Part shown: in pieces, positions 39,776 through 50,870 of the stretch
Layout: each line of letters begins with the position of its first letter
Numbering within the stretch: the first letter of the stretch is position 1
Origin: Symsagittifera roscoffensis
Taxonomy: Eukaryota; Xenacoelomorpha; Acoela; Convolutidae
Assembly (NCBI RefSeq): GCF_963678635.1
Contig: NW_026971639.1
Coordinates: 1-57,985 of the forward strand
Length of the DNA stretch: 57,985 nt
Reading direction: 5' to 3'
Position numbers and translations under genes: made by a program
Notes under the pieces: model-generated
Databases searched by the model: none
Told to the model about the DNA's origin: nothing
What the model saw: the letters and a program-made list of their open reading frames with translations, nothing else

Positions 39776-42700
39776 TGTTGAGTATAAGCCCGAGTGAAGA
39801 ACAAACGGGTTCGAAGGCCAAGAAGAGTTGGAAGACTTTGTACGACGAACGCATGGCGTCACTACCAACTGTAGGTTTGACTTCCAGTGATGACTACCCG
39901 GAGATAACCCATCCGGATGTGAACTTCACACCGTGCCCAAGGAACGATATGAGCAGGAAGGCGTCGTCAACCTCGTCGACCAGGCCCATGTCGGATGGGA
40001 TAACGATGGGAGCGTCATCAACATTCGACAGATTAATGACGTCGATGAGCAAGCAAAAAGGCGGTGCGTCATCAAGCACCAGGCTGCAGCCGCAGTTGAC
40101 CTCATCTTCTCTGGGACTAACCCCGTCATTTGGGGCCACTGGCGACATAAGTGACATGTTCGCTGGCGTAATGAATGGTCTAGATGAACTGAGGCGGGAC
40201 ATGACTAAAAGAATAGATCAGGTTGATGAGAGAGCTCACAAAGGTCAAGAGAATCTGAGAGACGAACTAACGCATGTGAAGTCGCAGGCGAGGGTTGATC
40301 AGGCTCATTTGATTCGCAACACCGATCAATGCCTGGCGGAGAGCCTGGCACAGGCAAACAAGGAGTCATACGAAAGAGAGGCTAGGATGACCAGGGAGAT
40401 CGAACGATTGTTGAACGATCATGATAGTACCTACGCCCACACGATGACTAGCCTGGAGAAAAGGTTAGATGCAAAGTCTGACTTAATGATGCGGAAGCTT
40501 GACGCGATCCTGAATGGGAGCAATTGGCAGGAGAGTTCCAACCCAAGGGAGCGGTCACGCCATGCAAATGATGGAGATGGTACGGGCAGCAATGCCAGAG
40601 CCCAGCAAGGCTCGAGAACGAACTACGAACCAAGAAACAAGGAGCGGCCAAGGGCAGCCCCGTCGAGGCCTGGCTGGACGAATCCAGTCCCGCCGGAGGC
40701 AGATGCCACCCCGGAGACAAGGTTGCCAACTGTGCCACAAGTCAGTTCAGTACCAGATCTGACTACGGTCTCACAGGACACAACGATGTATGCCTCGATG
40801 TTTGAGCCTCTGAACAGATCTCTCGAAACATTCATCACCAAGCTCTCGAAGTCAACCGAGAGAGGAGAGAGGTCAAGAAGGACACTGAAAAAGCCGAAGT
40901 CATATAAAGACGAGTCAGACGGCTGCATTGATACTTGGATAGAGGTGATGAAGTTACACTTTGAGGAAGAGAATCTCTCCAAGAAACAAGAGTGCAGCGC
41001 GCTGACGAGCAATCTGGAGGGTACTGCATTAAGTTGTGTTATGGCGAAAAGAGCCAATGAGAGAGACAGCGCTCGCAAGATATTCGACATCCTGCTGAAT
41101 CGTTTCGGCTCTGGAGTACAAGGGCACCAGGCTATGGTGAAGTTCGAGAAGAGGCGTCAAAGAGATGACGAATCCATAGATAAATTTTTGGACGACCTTG
41201 AATTGCTTAGGAGGAGAAGCAACCCAGATGAGAAAATATCCGAGCGAAACTTGGCGATTGCTTCGAAGTTCATGGACGGAGTAAGGAGTGAGGAGTTGAA
41301 GACGATGTTGGCCACTCACTTCACCCTGTCGCTTGACCAGGTACCCACGCCCGACGACTTGCGTATGAAGTCACGCGAGTATTTACTCATAAAACCGAGG
41401 GCGCAAAACCGTTACAGCAATTATGGCAACTATAGCGGGACAAACACTGGTGCGAATTCCAGTTGCTACAAACCTCGCGATGACATGGATAAGAGGAGGT
41501 CGTGTGCGAATTGTGGTTCGATGGACCATCACGTTTCCGCGTGTTCTGCATACAAACAGAATATGAAGGCCATAGGCTACTTTCTCGAGGACGCCGACAC
41601 GACCGACGAGGATCATGAAGAGTACGTCAGAGGGCTCATCATGAAATATGGTCCGAGGTGTTTCTTCTGTAATTTGGAGGGACACTTCAAGTCGGATTGT
41701 ACTCAATTTTGGGATGCAGTAGCGGACGCGAAACATCCTCGCCATGAAGAGGCGCTTTCGGGTGTCAAGGCCAGTCGAGCACGTCTGATGAACGAGGCTG
41801 AATCTCGGAGAAAGGAGACGACACCGAGCACCTTCACAACCAAAAAGGTTAAGACATGGCCTGACGAGGTGGTAGCCTCGAACCTCGAAGCAGAGTCGTC
41901 TAGCCCACACAAGGTGGATTACGGCCTGGCGGCAAGGACAGCGCTGCAGAATGTCAAACAGGACCTAGCCACGAAAGAAGTGGAGCAATGGGTAAGGTCG
42001 GAGCTGGAGAGCACAGATCTTCGGGAAAGTTTTAATGTTCTGGGTAAAACGACAAAAGTAGAAGACAAAGAGGAACCCAGGAAACAGGGACTAAAATTGA
42101 ACGTTATATCTGGTAAGACTTTCGGCATGACGAAGGAGGGGACCAAAATAATGTCCATCATCTCAGTCGCAGGGCACCAGGTGGTCAAGAATTTTTGTGA
42201 ACCATCTGAGATTACACTAGTCCACCTGGACATCTATGCCGACTACCTGAAGGAGAAAGATCCCAAACTGGACTCCAGGGCAGTGCGAGCGCTGCTCACA
42301 ACGGGAGGTCCGAGGCTGATGAAAGTGGACGGACATTATATCGATGTCCATGGCCCTTACCCGATCCTAATGAATGTGGATGGCATCAATATCTACACGA
42401 AAGCTCACATAACTGATGCGAACGATCAGATTGGCCGGATATACATTGGTCAAGAGGAGCTGAAGGTTAGACGAATCGGACACAACGCGATGCTCGAACA
42501 AGATGCGGTGCATATAGGTTGCGAGGCCGATCTGGCTGCGCACGTGCTGGAAGTGCAAGGCAGGCAACTTTCCGTAAAGGGATTGCTAGACACAGGAGCA
42601 GTGGTTAGTGTCATGCCAGTCAAAACTTGGACCGACATGGGTTTCGAAAGGTCGGATCTCATACCGACAAACATCAGGTTGGCAGCTGCCAATCAGGGAT

Positions 42701-44061
42701 CGATCTATGTGACTGGACGAACCCCGATCATTTCACTGCAGCTCGGAGGAAGACATCTTTGGATGAGCTTCCTAGTAGTGGAGAATTTGGACGAATCCGA
42801 TCAGTTCATCTTAGGAAGGGATTTCGTTCGCAACTTTGACGTCACGATCGATTTCAATGACGGGTTGATTAGGATCAAGGATCCTGAGAGAAAGTATGAA
42901 AAGAGACCCCTTAATAAGATCTTAATTAACCAGGCCAAGGTGCCGATTTTTCTGGATCGAAAAGTTAGATTAAAACCGAACCAAGCCGTAGTAGCGACGT
43001 TTAGGATGAAGAACTTGAATGAACTCAGCAATGACAGACAGGTGTGTCTGGTACCAAATCCAAACAGTAAAAGCTCGGCTATTTTAGGAAGAAGCTTCTC
43101 ACTCACTCAGAGCGGACTGTGTGTGAGTGTGTTATTGAACACAGAAGCAACAACAGTGACAATACAGAGGGGAAAGAAACTTGGCTACGCTTTGCCTCTG
43201 AACACAGACTTTCAGAGTGTGGAGAACTTGAAAAAGTTTGATGTAACTAAATGTCCATTACATGCGAACCAAGAATGTATAATGAAAAGAGTGAATGAAT
43301 TGAAATCTTCTAGGAAATTGTTTTCAATGAAGTCGGAAACAGATGATGGGCTGTCTAGTTGTTCCAACTTTCCTGAGAGGCCGAAGGAAGCAGAGTTAGC
43401 AGCGAATAAGCCTGTCCTACCTGAGATAGAACACCTGAAGGGTAAAATATCAGACAAGGAATTAGATTCGCTCAGAGCGGTGCTAAATCGGAACGCAGAC
43501 GTTTTTTCAAAGCATAAGGCCGACATAGGTTGTTGTAATTTTGTAGAGCACGAGATTGAGATAGAAGAGGGCTCGGTACCTCATAGGGAAGGGGCGAGAA
43601 GAATGACCCCAAACAAGTCAGAAGCGTGTAGGAAGGAAATCGAGATGTTAATGGAGTACGACATGATCGAGCCGTCGAAGTCCCCATGGGCTTGTGGCGT
43701 GGTCATGGCGAAAAAGAAAGGGGGACAACTCAGATTTTGTTGTGATTTCCGTTATCTGAACGCAGTGACTATAAAGGACGCATACCCGATTCCCCGCATC
43801 GATGAGAGCCTATCCAAGCTGGGGGACGCGAAGTTCTTCACGACGTTGGATTTGGGCTCTGCGTTCTGGCAAGTGCCACTCAGAAAGCAAGATCGAGAGA
43901 AAACAGGCTTCGCGTGTGAGCTGGGACTGTTCCAGTGGAAGAGGATGCCATTCGGATTGTGCAACGCGACGGCCACATTCCAGCGACTGATGGCCCAGGC
44001 ACTCACGAGCGCACTAAGAAATACGGGAATCTCATCATCTGTTATGTCGATGATGTCGTGA
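39676..44061 (+). CDS. gag-pol: Gag-protease-RT polyprotein, frame interrupted in RT
   Basis: The frame is open from 39544; the first ATG is 39676. A coiled-coil region lies around residues 160-275. A Ty3-type gag domain spans about 410-560. Two CCHC knuckles are at 610-623 (C610, C613, H618, C623) and 662-675 (C662, C665, H670, C675). The aspartic protease has DTGA at 972-975. RT begins near 1310 with FCCDFRYLNAV and TTLDLGSAFWQ. The frame is lost at about 44011-44024, just before the YVDD catalytic box, which is read in another frame at 44043-44054. The protein as annotated thus ends in a short out-of-frame tail. The same break occurs in the duplicate at 49321-49371. Confidence 0.85.
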   Translation: MSKSETKSHRWRGEYSHSASAHSSLAKQSNNAMMLSISPSEEQTGSKAKKSWKTLYDERMASLPTVGLTSSDDYPEITHPDVNFTPCPRNDMSRKASSTSSTRPMSDGITMGASSTFDRLMTSMSKQKGGASSSTRLQPQLTSSSLGLTPSFGATGDISDMFAGVMNGLDELRRDMTKRIDQVDERAHKGQENLRDELTHVKSQARVDQAHLIRNTDQCLAESLAQANKESYEREARMTREIERLLNDHDSTYAHTMTSLEKRLDAKSDLMMRKLDAILNGSNWQESSNPRERSRHANDGDGTGSNARAQQGSRTNYEPRNKERPRAAPSRPGWTNPVPPEADATPETRLPTVPQVSSVPDLTTVSQDTTMYASMFEPLNRSLETFITKLSKSTERGERSRRTLKKPKSYKDESDGCIDTWIEVMKLHFEEENLSKKQECSALTSNLEGTALSCVMAKRANERDSARKIFDILLNRFGSGVQGHQAMVKFEKRRQRDDESIDKFLDDLELLRRRSNPDEKISERNLAIASKFMDGVRSEELKTMLATHFTLSLDQVPTPDDLRMKSREYLLIKPRAQNRYSNYGNYSGTNTGANSSCYKPRDDMDKRRSCANCGSMDHHVSACSAYKQNMKAIGYFLEDADTTDEDHEEYVRGLIMKYGPRCFFCNLEGHFKSDCTQFWDAVADAKHPRHEEALSGVKASRARLMNEAESRRKETTPSTFTTKKVKTWPDEVVASNLEAESSSPHKVDYGLAARTALQNVKQDLATKEVEQWVRSELESTDLRESFNVLGKTTKVEDKEEPRKQGLKLNVISGKTFGMTKEGTKIMSIISVAGHQVVKNFCEPSEITLVHLDIYADYLKEKDPKLDSRAVRALLTTGGPRLMKVDGHYIDVHGPYPILMNVDGINIYTKAHITDANDQIGRIYIGQEELKVRRIGHNAMLEQDAVHIGCEADLAAHVLEVQGRQLSVKGLLDTGAVVSVMPVKTWTDMGFERSDLIPTNIRLAAANQGSIYVTGRTPIISLQLGGRHLWMSFLVVENLDESDQFILGRDFVRNFDVTIDFNDGLIRIKDPERKYEKRPLNKILINQAKVPIFLDRKVRLKPNQAVVATFRMKNLNELSNDRQVCLVPNPNSKSSAILGRSFSLTQSGLCVSVLLNTEATTVTIQRGKKLGYALPLNTDFQSVENLKKFDVTKCPLHANQECIMKRVNELKSSRKLFSMKSETDDGLSSCSNFPERPKEAELAANKPVLPEIEHLKGKISDKELDSLRAVLNRNADVFSKHKADIGCCNFVEHEIEIEEGSVPHREGARRMTPNKSEACRKEIEMLMEYDMIEPSKSPWACGVVMAKKKGGQLRFCCDFRYLNAVTIKDAYPIPRIDESLSKLGDAKFFTTLDLGSAFWQVPLRKQDREKTGFACELGLFQWKRMPFGLCNATATFQRLMAQALTSALRNTGISSSVMSMMS

Positions 44062-45506
44062 TTGCAACACCAACCTTAGAAGACCACATAGAGAGGTTGG
44101 AGGAGGTGTTTTCTTGCATGAAGCAGGCGGGTCTGAAATGTAAGCCCTCTAAGTGTGAAATCCTCAGGGATTCCATAAAGTAACTGGGCCGCCTGGTTGA
44201 CAAACATGGAGTGAGACCAGATCCCGAAGCGGTTGAAGCGGTGCTGACCTGGAAGGCACCTAAAACAGATACACAGCTGATGAGTTTTCTGGGATTCGCT
44301 AATTATTATCGAGAGTTCATCAAGGGGTATGCTGACAAAATATACCCCATGCAGAGGTTGATGAGAAACAAGGGCAGAAAGTTCACCTGGACTGATGAGG
44401 CACAAGTTTCATTTGAAAACATCAAACGTGAACTTTGCGAGGCACCGGTCCTCGGCATGCCAACAGAGAAGGGGATGTTCGTGCTGGATACGGATGCATC
44501 AGTAGTTGCGATATCGGGCATACTTCACCAGGAGCAGGAGTGGAACGGGAGAACGGTTCTTCGTCCGATAGCCTACGGGAGTAAAGTCCTGAGTGATACT
44601 GAAATGAAGTACGGCGCACCAAAAGCGGAGATGTTTGCGGTGATCACTTTCGTGGAAAAATACAGAGCCTACTTGGGGAGTGCTCCCTTCAAGTTACGTG
44701 CGGATAATCGTGCCCTGGCCTGGCTGAAAACCTATTCGATGGACCAAAGTTATATTGGTCGTTGGATTGTGTGCCTGGATGGATACCACATGATCATAGA
44801 GCACCGTACCCGTGACAAGCACCAGAACGCAGATAGCCTCAGCAAAAATACAGAATTTTATGAGCGCCTCGAGGAGAAACAGGCTAACCAATCAGAGATC
44901 AAAGACGGGTTTTCCTTTCTGGACAAAGAAACCTACGACAAGCTGCCACTTACTAGGTGGTTAGACAAGTCAGGACATCCTATACCCGGACACCCTGGCC
45001 TTCCAGTGGAGACGGCCGCAGAGATAAAGCTTTTAGCCAGAGGCGAGCCCGTTCCGTTGGATCTGCTAGTCCGATCCAACTTGGTACAGCAAGAACTTAC
45101 CAGGCTGGGTATAAACAGCATGGCTCTATTGAACAGGACGGTGAACGTGGCGCCGGACGTCATGGGAAAGCTCCGTGACTTGTTGGAAAGGGAAGTGGAT
45201 AGGCATGATCGTGAATGGATGGAGACCATGCAGCGGTTGACTGTCACCGAGAGAACACAGAAGAGGCCAGTGTCCATTCGCAGCCGAGGCTTTGAACGGG
45301 ATTGCAGGTCGATTGTCAACCAGCTGGTGAGCTCGATGCCGAAGGAGGTCTTGTTGAGAACTTCGTTCACTGAATATGGAACACTGAACAGAACCAAACT
45401 ACTGAGGAAGTCAGGATCAGGTCAAAATCTAGCTTCACGAGGAGAGTGCATTTCACGGATGCAAAAGAAGAATACGAGCCGAGGACGTCAAGGACGACTC
45501 GTCTGA
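44025..45506 (+). pseudogene. pol: RT C-terminal part and RNase H, copy 1 (stop and frameshift)
   Basis: This continues RT in a new frame: the YVDD box (44043-44054), then an in-frame TAA at 44181-44183, then an open frame to 45506. The latter has the RT thumb (LGFANYYREFI), RNase H (FVLDTDASVVAISG, then KAEMFAVI and LRADNRALAW) and a linker of about 170 residues with no recognised fold. A 1-nt deletion at about 45388, relative to copy 2, throws the last 40 codons out of frame. Confidence 0.8.
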
Positions 45507-45528
45507 GGAGTCAGACACCTTTGAGCCC

Positions 45529-47001
45529 ATGCAGGACGACTTGTCCGGGGAGAGGTTGACGAGACCACCTAGGGGCAGAATTTTGTCCGGGGAGTCCGGT
45601 TTGAAGCGACCGATGGACAGAGTTTTGTTCGGGGAGTCGAGAAACATCTCAGACAACTTGGAATATGATGTTGGGAAATCAGTCGACTCAAGTGTTGACT
45701 CGAGGCCCCAGTCCTGGGACAACACATCTGAAACAACTTCCAATTCCGATATGTCAGAGATCGCAATCCACTCCTTATTGGTGGACTGGAAGCAGCGTGG
45801 GCTGGACCGAGAAACGCATCAGGATCCAGACAGAGACAGATACACCTCAGATGAAGAGGGCACTGTGGTGGATAATGCCGCAGACGAGCTCGAGCTGATA
45901 GCAGTTTCGAAACGCCCAACCAGATTGCTGCCACATGGTACGGTCGTCCGTACCAATCTGGAACCATCTGTGCAGGAAGCGACGCCTTTGAAAAAGATAT
46001 GGTGTGTCAAGTTGATGGACGATGCTCATGCTCCGGAGATAATGAGTGGGCAAATGAACGTGGTAAAGACGTATTTGAAAGCCAGGTACAGGCTGTCGGA
46101 TCTCCTAAGGGCTCAACGAAATGATAGAATGACGAGCAGTCTGAGGAGATGGATCGAGAATGGAGCACCTGACAAGGGAGACTTGGAGGAAGACAGCTAC
46201 AAAATCCTGAAGCAATTCTACCTGAAGCGAAACGACTTGTTGTACCTGAATAAGGACGGAATCGTTGCCTGCAAGCGAAAAGAGGAGGACAAGGTCCTCT
46301 ATAAATACAATTCAATAGTGTTACCACAGTTGTACCAGACCGAATTGCTCTTTCGCTCACATGATCAGATGGGCCATCAAGGCGTGGACAAAGTGTATAA
46401 CAGGATACAGAAACGATTCGAATGGCCGGGATTGAAAAAGGCTTGTGAGAAGTGGATCGCCGCATGCCTGTCATGTCAACAGGCGAAGGATCCCAGGAAA
46501 CTAAGGTTCCCCCTACAGTCAATAGAGTCGTCAGGTTTCAACGAAGTGGTGCAAATTGATCATCAGAAAATCTGCATGACAGCAACGGGCTATAATCAGG
46601 TGCTGGTAATGATCGACCATTTTACGAAGTATGCGGAAGCAGCACCCTGCATGACAGCATCGGCGGAAGAAACATGTGATCATTTGATAAATGTGTGGAT
46701 AGCGAGACATGGCTGCCCCATCACGTTCCAATCGGACAATGGCAAAGCATTCGTGGGTGATCTCACGAAGGAGTTGATGAAAAGGTCGCTGGTAGCGCAG
46801 GCCCACTCGACCACTTATCACCCGCAAACGAATGGCCTAGTCGAGAGGCAAAACCGCACAGTGATATCCATGCTGAGAGTCTACTGCTCGCGTTACATGG
46901 ATGACTGGGACAAGCACTTGCCGCAAGTGATGGGTGCTTACAACAGCACAGAGCATTTCACCACGGGAATAAGTCCGCACATGATGTTAACGGGTCATTA
47001 A
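45529..47001 (+). CDS. pol (IN): Integrase, copy 1
   Basis: An acidic N-terminal linker (about 150 residues) precedes an HHCC zinc finger (HDQMGHQG ... CEKWIAACLSC, residues about 280-320) and the catalytic core with D344, D403 and E439 (58 and 35 residues between), including QSDNGKAF and NGLVERQN. All three catalytic residues are present. The frame ends at a TAA (46999-47001) inside the conserved end of the core and continues in the same frame at 47002, so this stop is probably a point mutation. It is shared with copy 2. Confidence 0.85.
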   Translation: MQDDLSGERLTRPPRGRILSGESGLKRPMDRVLFGESRNISDNLEYDVGKSVDSSVDSRPQSWDNTSETTSNSDMSEIAIHSLLVDWKQRGLDRETHQDPDRDRYTSDEEGTVVDNAADELELIAVSKRPTRLLPHGTVVRTNLEPSVQEATPLKKIWCVKLMDDAHAPEIMSGQMNVVKTYLKARYRLSDLLRAQRNDRMTSSLRRWIENGAPDKGDLEEDSYKILKQFYLKRNDLLYLNKDGIVACKRKEEDKVLYKYNSIVLPQLYQTELLFRSHDQMGHQGVDKVYNRIQKRFEWPGLKKACEKWIAACLSCQQAKDPRKLRFPLQSIESSGFNEVVQIDHQKICMTATGYNQVLVMIDHFTKYAEAAPCMTASAEETCDHLINVWIARHGCPITFQSDNGKAFVGDLTKELMKRSLVAQAHSTTYHPQTNGLVERQNRTVISMLRVYCSRYMDDWDKHLPQVMGAYNSTEHFTTGISPHMMLTGH

Positions 47002-47013
47002 AAAGCGCTCCCG

Positions 47014-48708
47014 TTGACGTTTTTCTACCCTGAATATGAGGGGAAGAGGACAGCACCGCAAACGTACGTGCGGGATGTTATTAGAAGACAGCAGGACCTC
47101 AATGACTTATGCAGGAGGAATACGCAACAGGCACAAATTAGACAAAAAAGGAGGTTTGATAAAAGGACAGCTGATGCGAAGGCCTACTCAGTTGGCGACT
47201 ACGTCTGGGTGTTCCAGGAAGTGGTTCCACCAAAAGGAACCAAGAAATTATTAAAGAAATGGCGTGGTCCATTTCAGATAACAGAAGTGCACCAAGGAGG
47301 TCGTTTTTATCGATTGAGCACTGGAAGAGCAGCTCATTATGAAAACATCAAACAACACAATGCCTCGTCAGAGGATTGGTGCATCCCAGCGGACATGCAA
47401 GAGGGAGACTATTTGATAGTGGATCCTGCTTGTGAAGTGAATGAAAGGGGTACTCGCGACAAAAACGACGGGAATGAGGTGGTGGAGGACTGCGACCTAC
47501 CACTGGATCTCGAGTTGACCGAGCGAGTAGAGGTGGACGATGAAACTCTACCCTATGCCGAGGAAGACTGGGACTGCCCGGAACAAATCGAAATTGACAA
47601 GGGAATACAGTCTGACTTTCCTCTCACTATGGAAACACGCCAAAGCAAGAGAGGAAAAAACCAGAAGAAATACAATCCGTACGGCGAGGACTTCGTTGTA
47701 GACAGGATAGTTGTAAGTGATGTCATAGACTCGCTGGTGGGACTGGACGAAGTGGCGATGCTAGAAGAAATCGACCTGGTGAACGATATGGATCAAGATT
47801 GGATCGACGATCGATCAGAACCGGAAGTGGAGTTCGAACCAGAAGCGGAACAGACTCATGAGCAAGAACTAACAAACTTGCGCGTGCTCGAATGGCTCCA
47901 TGATCTGCCGACAGATCCAAAAGAGACGATCCTGACGATTCAGGACGTCGATAGAGACGGCGTCAAATACATCAGTCTTGACAATACTGAGTCCAACTGG
48001 GTCGCCCCAGATGGTCCTCTACGTGTTCTACAATCCAACCTCGATCTCCTAGACTTTGGGCGATCGACGGGGACGTCGATGGATATTTTTGTACGGGGAG
48101 TGGGGGTAGGACTCACCCACACCGAAAATCTGATAATAAAAAAATTGAAATCGGCAAGAGAAACCGGAGAACTAGAGACAGAGGGCGAGAATGCTAAAAA
48201 ACCAACTTTTGGACGAATCTTTGAATCGTATTTTGATCTACTGAACCATTATTCGAACAAAATTGTCATAACGGACAGCGATTTCATACTCACGGAACGC
48301 ACGTGCGCCATAGCGATAACCGCGGACGTACGCTTCAAAACAGCACTAGCGGCTGACTTCAAAAGAGAGTATAAAAATATCGAGTTTTTGTGGAAACAGA
48401 GGCCTGGTGTGGGAGGGATGATAGCGCTGCCCCCTGTTGCATCACAGATACCAGGGAAATATTTGTGTTTCCTGGTTACCAAGGCCACTGATAGGCAACA
48501 CGTAGATCCAAAGAGCTTGGTATTGGCCTTGACTCGACTTAGGGATTTTTTGGTTGAGAGAGGAGTGACCTCTCTCTCGTTGCCAGTATACGATCCTAAT
48601 AGGGGAAAGCTACATCCGAGAGAGTTGTACGCACTTGTACATGTGATATTTTCAGAGACTGACATAGAAGTTTACTTACATAAAAAATACTATCTGAGCA
48701 TATGCTAA
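47014..48708 (+). CDS. Integrase C-terminus plus macro domain, copy 1
   Basis: It is in the same frame as the integrase ORF. Residues 58-115 form the GPY/F-type barrel (KWRGPFQI) that ends Ty3 integrases. Residues 120-400 are acidic and of unknown fold. About 425-560 match a macro domain of the TARG1/Poa1 kind: CAIAITADVRF and ALAADFKREYKN, CFLVTKA (Lys 490), then a helix and GVTSLSLPVYD. The loop normally reading GCG-L-D is degenerate (NRGKLH), so ADP-ribose hydrolysis may be lost while binding could remain. The family role is reading or removing ADP-ribose. In a retroelement, countering host ADP-ribosylation is a plausible role by analogy with viral macro domains. Confidence 0.8.
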   Translation: MTFFYPEYEGKRTAPQTYVRDVIRRQQDLNDLCRRNTQQAQIRQKRRFDKRTADAKAYSVGDYVWVFQEVVPPKGTKKLLKKWRGPFQITEVHQGGRFYRLSTGRAAHYENIKQHNASSEDWCIPADMQEGDYLIVDPACEVNERGTRDKNDGNEVVEDCDLPLDLELTERVEVDDETLPYAEEDWDCPEQIEIDKGIQSDFPLTMETRQSKRGKNQKKYNPYGEDFVVDRIVVSDVIDSLVGLDEVAMLEEIDLVNDMDQDWIDDRSEPEVEFEPEAEQTHEQELTNLRVLEWLHDLPTDPKETILTIQDVDRDGVKYISLDNTESNWVAPDGPLRVLQSNLDLLDFGRSTGTSMDIFVRGVGVGLTHTENLIIKKLKSARETGELETEGENAKKPTFGRIFESYFDLLNHYSNKIVITDSDFILTERTCAIAITADVRFKTALAADFKREYKNIEFLWKQRPGVGGMIALPPVASQIPGKYLCFLVTKATDRQHVDPKSLVLALTRLRDFLVERGVTSLSLPVYDPNRGKLHPRELYALVHVIFSETDIEVYLHKKYYLSIC

Positions 48709-48967
48709 GAATTGCGCTCGGCGATAAGTGGTTTTTATTAAGTTACTCGATAAGAATTAGAGTCAAGTTTTAGATTAGGTTAGGTTTTAGGTACAGTATT
48801 AGGGATTATGTTTTTATGTGATAGTACAGGTGTGTGATGTTTATGTGTTTATGTGTTATGTTATTGTTATGATATGTTTTATGTTTTGTGTCATAAAAGA
48901 TCTGGGGTACTCCAGGTCATCAAGGTGACAGCGCTCATTCGGGCTACTCTGACAAAGATAAAGGTGG
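48709..48967 (+). other. Trailer after the macro ORF, copy 1
   Basis: T/G-rich non-coding sequence with TTATGTGTTTATGTG-like repeats, ending AAAGGTGGACGA at the duplication junction. No LTR is recognised. Confidence 0.6.
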
Positions 48968-48970
48968 ACG

Positions 48971-49371
48971 ACATGATCGAGCCGTCGAAGTCCCCATGGG
49001 CTTGTGGCGTGGTCATGGCGAAAAAGAAAGGGGGACAACTCAGATTTTGTTGTGATTTCCGTTATCTGAACGCAGTGACTATAAAGGACGCATACCCGAT
49101 TCCCCGCATCGATGAGAGCCTATCCAAGCTGGGGGACGCGAAGTTCTTCACGACGTTGGATTTGGGCTCTGCGTTCTGGCAAGTGCCACTCAGAAAGCAA
49201 GATCGAGAGAAAACAGGCTTCGCGTGTGAGCTGGGACTGTTCCAGTGGAAGAGGATGCCATTCGGATTGTGCAACGCGACGGCCACATTCCAGCGACTGA
49301 TGGCCCAGGCACTCACGAGCGCACTAAGAAATACGGGAATCTCATCATCTGTTATGTCGATGATGTCGTGA
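48971..49371 (+). pseudogene. pol: RT N-terminal part, copy 2 (start lost)
   Basis: The duplicate begins in the middle of RT (DMIEPSKSPWACGV) with no gag or protease in front; an upstream open frame only by chance extends into the trailer. It carries the same frame break before YVDD (49353-49364) as copy 1. Confidence 0.85.
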
Positions 49372-50870
49372 TTGCAACACCAACCTTAGAAGACCACATA
49401 GAGAGGTTGGAGGAGGTGTTTTCTTGCATGAAGCAGGCGGGTCTGAAATGTAAGCCCTCTAAGTGTGAAATCCTCAGGGATTCCATAAAGTAACTGGGCC
49501 GCCTGGTTGACAAACATGGAGTGAGACCAGATCCCGAAGCGGTTGAAGCGGTGCTGACCTGGAAGGCACCTAAAACAGATACACAGCTGATGAGTTTTCT
49601 GGGATTCGCTAATTATTATCGAGAGTTCATCAAGGGGTATGCTGACAAAATATACCCCATGCAGAGGTTGATGAGAAACAAGGGCAGAAAGTTCACCTGG
49701 ACTGATGAGGCACAAGTTTCATTTGAAAACATCAAACGTGAACTTTGCGAGGCACCGGTCCTCGGCATGCCAACAGAGAAGGGGATGTTCGTGCTGGATA
49801 CGGATGCATCAGTAGTTGCGATATCGGGCATACTTCACCAGGAGCAGGAGTGGAACGGGAGAACGGTTCTTCGTCCGATAGCCTACGGGAGTAAAGTCCT
49901 GAGTGATACTGAAATGAAGTACGGCGCACCAAAAGCGGAGATGTTTGCGGTGATCACTTTCGTGGAAAAATACAGAGCCTACTTGGGGAGTGCTCCCTTC
50001 AAGTTACGTGCGGATAATCGTGCCCTGGCCTGGCTGAAAACCTATTCGATGGACCAAAGTTATATTGGTCGTTGGATTGTGTGCCTGGATGGATACCACA
50101 TGATCATAGAGCACCGTACCCGTGACAAGCACCAGAACGCAGATAGCCTCAGCAAAAATACAGAATTTTATGAGCGCCTCGAGGAGAAACAGGCTAACCA
50201 ATCAGAGATCAAAGACGGGTTTTCCTTTCTGGACAAAGAAACCTACGACAAGCTGCCACTTACTAGGTGGTTAGACAAGTCAGGACATCCTATACCCGGA
50301 CACCCTGGCCTTCCAGTGGAGACGGCCGCAGAGATAAAGCTTTTAGCCAGAGGCGAGCCCGTTCCGTTGGATCTGCTAGTCCGATCCAACTTGGTACAGC
50401 AAGAACTTACCAGGCTGGGTATAAACAGCATGGCTCTATTGAACAGGACGGTGAACGTGGCGCCGGACGTCATGGGAAAGCTCCGTGACTTGTTGGAAAG
50501 GGAAGTGGATAGGCATGATCGTGAATGGATGGAGACCATGCAGCGGTTGACTGTCACCGAGAGAACACAGAAGAGGCCAGTGTCCATTCGCAGCCGAGGC
50601 TTTGAACGGGATTGCAGGTCGATTGTCAACCAGCTGGTGAGCTCGATGCCGAAGGAGGTCTTGTTGAGAACTTCGTTCACTGAATATGGAACACTGAATC
50701 AGAACCAAACTACTGAGGAAGTCAGGATCAGGTCGAAATCTAGCTTCACGAGGAGAGTGCATTTCACGGATGCAAAAGAAGAATACGAGCCGAGGACGTC
50801 AAGGACGACTCGTCTGAGGAGTCAGACACCTTTGAGCCCGTGCAGGACGACTTGTCCGGGGAGAGGTTGA
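49335..50870 (+). pseudogene. pol: RT C-terminal part and RNase H, copy 2
   Basis: Same content as 44025-45506, with the in-frame TAA at 49491-49493. The 1-nt deletion of copy 1 is absent, so this frame stays open to 50870 and overlaps the integrase frame by about 30 nt, still a -1 shift away. That remaining shift is therefore ancestral to the duplication; it may be another lesion or a recoding site. Confidence 0.8.

Noticed and set aside
39381-48665. Many antisense ORFs of 60-175 codons opposite the GC-rich polyprotein
   Set aside because: They mirror the codon pattern of the plus-strand polyprotein, recur in the duplicate, and have no domain content.
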